Assembly (NCBI GenBank): GCA_036399835.1
Contig: DASWMI010000085.1
Location: forward strand, 1-16,309
Direction: 5' to 3'
Source of the DNA: DASYML01 sp036399835
GTDB lineage: Bacteria > Acidobacteriota > Blastocatellia > Pyrinomonadales > Pyrinomonadaceae
DNA: 16,309 nt
Of the stretch, positions 14,106 through 16,309 are shown in pieces. Numbering within the stretch: position 1 is the first letter of the stretch; each line of letters opens with the position of its first letter. The translations under genes and the position numbers were made by a program. The notes under the pieces are model-generated. The model was given only the letters and a program-made list of their open reading frames with translations. It ran no database searches and was not told where the DNA came from.

Positions 14106-14510
14106 TTGAGAAATCTCATTACCCGACTGACCCGCGCCAGAAGCATGATGCTGGTGACGTTTTCCCTGCTCTTCATGATGGCGCTGCTGGCTGCCGTGCC
14201 CGCGCTTTCAAACGCGGCGGCACAACGCGGCGAGTTCATGATTGTCAACAGGTCCAACTATACTATCTATCAACTCTTCCTCTCGCCTTCCAACAGAGTC
14301 AGGTGGGGACCGGACCAGCTTCGCCGGAGGGTGATTAAGCCGGGCGATTCCTACACGCTCAACGGGATTCCCTGTGGTCTCTATGATGTCAAGGTTGTGG
14401 ACCACGACGGCGACGCCTGTGTCGTCAGAGAGATTCCGATGTGCAAAGATCATACTCACTGGGAGATGACCAACGACTCGCTCCTGCGTTGCGAAGGGTT
14501 CAGCGACTAG
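14106..14510 (+). CDS. Small exported four-cysteine protein, unknown function (TTG start)
   Basis: The start is TTG at 14106, well supported by AAAGGAG with GGAG at 14096-14099, 6 bases away. The 134 residues begin with a long signal sequence (RNLITRLTRAR, then MMLVTFSLLFMMALLAAVPAL, cleavage near NAAAQ at about 40). The mature part of about 95 residues looks like a small beta-sandwich: FMIVNRSNYTIYQLFLSPS, WGPDQL, VIKPGDSYTLNGIPCGLYDVKVVDHDGDACVVREIPMC and WEMTNDSLLRCEG. It has four cysteines, in IPCG, DACV, PMCK and LRCE, which could make two disulfides after export. Proteins with this WGPD...GIPCG-YD-K--D-DGD-C pattern occur in other bacteria, but I know no assigned function. It seems to be a single-gene unit with its own promoter and terminator. 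Confidence 0.8.
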   Translation: MRNLITRLTRARSMMLVTFSLLFMMALLAAVPALSNAAAQRGEFMIVNRSNYTIYQLFLSPSNRVRWGPDQLRRRVIKPGDSYTLNGIPCGLYDVKVVDHDGDACVVREIPMCKDHTHWEMTNDSLLRCEGFSD

Positions 14511-14542
14511 ACTCTCTTCTTCACCTTTGATGGACCAGACCG

Positions 14543-14583
14543 GAAGCGCCCCTGTGGATTATTTACAGGGGCGCTTCGGCTTT
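14543..14583 (+). terminator. Strong hairpin terminator after the 14106 gene
   Basis: A perfect 13-base stem pairs 14543-14555 (gaagcgcccctgt) with 14565-14577 (acaggggcgcttc) around a 9-base AT-rich loop. It starts 33 bases after the stop codon. The tail has only a short CTTT (14580-14583), so a U-poor intrinsic terminator is the best reading. Confidence 0.65.
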
Positions 14584-14695
14584 AAAGCTCCCTTGCGCGC
14601 CTTGAGCCTGCGTCGCCAATTCAAATGCCGATAGTGTATACTTTCAAGAGTCCCCAGCAATTCTTTCAAACAAATATTCTCAGGGAGCTTGCAAC

Positions 14696-16051
14696 ATGAA
14701 ACTGCTCTTCCTCTTCGCCTTACTGTTGTGCCTGCCCCTACTGGGCTTCGCGCAGCAGAACCAACGCAAGGTTTTTCCATACCAGTATTTTATTGACGAC
14801 CTGCCGAACGGCCTCCGGCTGATTACCGTCCCGACCGATTATCCGAACCTCGTCGCCACTTATATCGTCGTCTCGACAGGCTCGCGCAACGAGATCGAGC
14901 CGGGCAAGAGCGGCTACGCGCATCTCTTCGAGCACCTCATGTTTCGCGGCAGCGAGCACTTCACAGCCGACGAGCGCGACGCCATCCTTAAACGCATGGG
15001 CGCTTCGACCAACGCCTATACGACCGACGACCGGACGGTCTATCACGGCGTCTTTTCCAAAGAAGACCTCCCGCGCTACATAGAGCTTGAGGCCGACCGC
15101 TTTAAGGGTTTGAAGTACGAGCAGGCTCCCTACAAGACTGAGACGCTGGCCGTGCTCGGAGAGTTCAACAAGAACAGTGCAGACCCTGAAGAGAAGCTCT
15201 TTGAAGTGCTGCGCGCGACCGCCTACAAGAAGCACACCTACTCGCACACGACGATGGGTTTTATCGAAGACATACAGGACATGCCCAACCAGTATGATTA
15301 CAGTTGGGAATTTTACAAGCGATATTATCGTCCGGAATATACGACCATCGTTCTCGTCGGCGACCTCACGCGCGAAACTGCGCTCTCGCTCGTCCGCCAG
15401 CATTTTGCAGACTGGAAGCGCGGCAATTATGTCCCGCAGATTCCGGCTGAGCCGGAGCAGACCGAGCCGCTCACGGCTCACGTCCCCTGGCCTTCGCAGA
15501 CGCTCCCGCTCGTCTACGTCGCTTTCCGTGGTCCGGCCTATTCCGATGTCAAGAAGGACAAGGCCGCGCTGGACCTGCTCGCTCCCATAGCCTTCGGCGA
15601 TAATTCCGACCTCTATCAACGGCTGGTCCTCAAAGAGCAGAAGGTGGATGCGCTCGACTTCTCTTTCGGCAACCGGACAGACCCTGAGCTGTTCTACGTC
15701 TCCGCGAGCATCAAGGACGAGAAGGATGCTCCTTACGTGCGCCAGCAGATTCTGGAAACTTACGAGCGCTTTACGAAAGAGGCTGTCCCGCAGGCCAAGC
15801 TCGATTCGACGCGCTCGCGTCTGCGTTATCGCTTTGCGCTCTCGATGAACAGCTCCGAAGCCATCGCGGGCGCGCTGGCCCAGTATGTCGCGCTGCGCCG
15901 CACGCCGGAGACGATAGACAAGCTGTACGCGCTCTACGACACCATCACGCCGGAAGACATACGCGCTGCCGCCGCGCGCTATTTTGTCGAGAAGCACCGG
16001 ACCATCGTCACGCTTGCGACCACGAAAACAGAGACGGGGGGAAAAGAATAA
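14696..16051 (+). CDS. Exported M16 family zinc metallopeptidase
   Basis: The 451-residue protein has a signal peptide at residues 1-19 (KLLFLFALLLCLPLLGFA-QQ). The inverted zinc site His76-Leu-Phe-Glu79-His80 lies in HLFEHLMFRG. The third ligand, Glu156 in ETLAVLGEFNKN, lies 76 residues after His80, the usual M16 spacing, so this subunit should be catalytic. Other M16 features are NGLRLITVPTDYPN near the start, STGSRNE, STNAYTTDDRTVYH, and the second, non-catalytic domain with RYYRPEYTTIVLVGDLT and TLPLVYVAFRGPAY. The length fits one half of an M16B-type peptidase (active domain plus partner-like domain). GGGAG is 8 bases before the ATG. A -10-like TATACT at 14637-14642 has no good -35. The next gene begins within its stop codon. 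Confidence 0.93.
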   Translation: MKLLFLFALLLCLPLLGFAQQNQRKVFPYQYFIDDLPNGLRLITVPTDYPNLVATYIVVSTGSRNEIEPGKSGYAHLFEHLMFRGSEHFTADERDAILKRMGASTNAYTTDDRTVYHGVFSKEDLPRYIELEADRFKGLKYEQAPYKTETLAVLGEFNKNSADPEEKLFEVLRATAYKKHTYSHTTMGFIEDIQDMPNQYDYSWEFYKRYYRPEYTTIVLVGDLTRETALSLVRQHFADWKRGNYVPQIPAEPEQTEPLTAHVPWPSQTLPLVYVAFRGPAYSDVKKDKAALDLLAPIAFGDNSDLYQRLVLKEQKVDALDFSFGNRTDPELFYVSASIKDEKDAPYVRQQILETYERFTKEAVPQAKLDSTRSRLRYRFALSMNSSEAIAGALAQYVALRRTPETIDKLYALYDTITPEDIRAAAARYFVEKHRTIVTLATTKTETGGKE

Positions 16052-16309
16052 TGAGGAGCTGGACCAATACTCTGAGACCGAAAAAGATGCGCAGCCCGCA
16101 TCATCCCTCTCGCTTCTCCGCTGCCCTTTTCATGATGCTCTGCGGCGCTGGACTCATCTTGCTACTCGGAGCGCAGACCCTACAGGCTCAGCAAGCCACT
16201 TCGCCTACAGGCATCAAGCCGCCTCAGGCCAGCAAGGCCGGAGAGCCTTCGACAAATCAGAAATCCGCGCCGCCTCGAACGACTTCCAGTAATATGTCGG
16301 GCGGGAAGC
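16051..16309 (+). CDS. Exported protein, N-terminal part; possible partner M16 subunit (runs off right edge)
   Basis: An ATG at 16051 overlaps the TAA of the M16 gene by one base (TAATG), with a GGGGGGAAAAG stretch just upstream acting as a possible ribosome site. The 86 visible codons give a basic start (MRSWTNTLRPKKMRSPHHPSR), a hydrophobic segment at about 24-45 (ALFMMLCGAGLILLLGAQTL, end AQAQQ), and then a flexible stretch rich in Pro, Ser, Thr and Lys. It is exported or anchored. Exported M16 peptidases are often encoded next to a second M16 protein that lacks the zinc site, so that is the likeliest identity. The visible part contains no M16 domain to prove it. Confidence 0.7.
   Translation, partial: MRSWTNTLRPKKMRSPHHPSRFSAALFMMLCGAGLILLLGAQTLQAQQATSPTGIKPPQASKAGEPSTNQKSAPPRTTSSNMSGGK

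Noticed and set aside
14738..15997. Long minus-strand open frame (419 codons) antisense to the M16 peptidase gene
   Set aside because: It lies wholly inside a clear M16 coding frame, has no ribosome site or recognisable domain, and its Arg/Val/Leu-rich composition is what the reverse frame of a GC-rich gene gives.

Overview
The window reads as an ordinary chromosomal stretch of a moderately high-GC bacterium. I infer an acidobacterium, possibly of the Blastocatellia type, at low to moderate confidence. The reasons are the mix of genes: a secreted delta-60 repeat protein, M16 peptidases, an NHL-propeller membrane protein and many short secreted proteins of unknown role beside universal housekeeping genes. 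Two genes start with TTG. I see no prophage, transposase, CRISPR array or recognisable defence cassette, and no compelling new multi-gene system.

Left part, all on the minus strand. At 1-1474 is the N-terminal part of an exported delta-60 repeat protein that runs off the left edge. It is preceded by a 380-base spacer and an exported SH3-like/TPR-like protein (1856-2605). Next comes the conserved pair yebC-ruvC (3287-4030, 2675-3226), then the tightly packed yggS-yggT-yggU cluster (4207-5875), in which yggT and yggU overlap by ATGA. Good extended -10 promoters lie in front of yggS and yebC. Imperfect GATGA-type hairpins sit in the spacers on both sides of yebC.

Middle. A divergent spacer separates yggS from an exported low-complexity protein with Y-x-x-G-x-x-x-G motifs (6217-6840). 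A tRNA-Leu(CAG) follows, with its own consensus promoter and intrinsic terminator. On the minus strand are a DUF6941-like protein (7100-7537) and full-length NAD+-dependent DNA ligase ligA (7631-9652, TTG start). Divergent from ligA is a zinc-ribbon / one-TM / NHL-propeller protein (9951-11102). Convergent with that is a stand-alone Fis-type helix-turn-helix protein (11187-11579).

Right part, all on the plus strand. Nicotinamidase pncA (11921-12478) and nicotinate phosphoribosyltransferase (12487-13944) lie 8 bases apart. Together they convert nicotinamide to nicotinate and then to NaMN, and ligA in the same window consumes the NAD+ such a pathway feeds. Then come a small exported four-cysteine protein (14106-14510, TTG start) with a strong hairpin terminator, an exported M16 zinc peptidase with all metal ligands (14696-16051), and the start of an exported protein that overlaps it by one base. 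The last is plausibly the partner M16 subunit.

Six promoter candidates (yggS, yebC, ligA, tRNA-Leu, the NHL gene, the 14106 gene) look sigma70-like, and spacers of 18 bp are common. All regulatory calls rest on reading the sequence alone.
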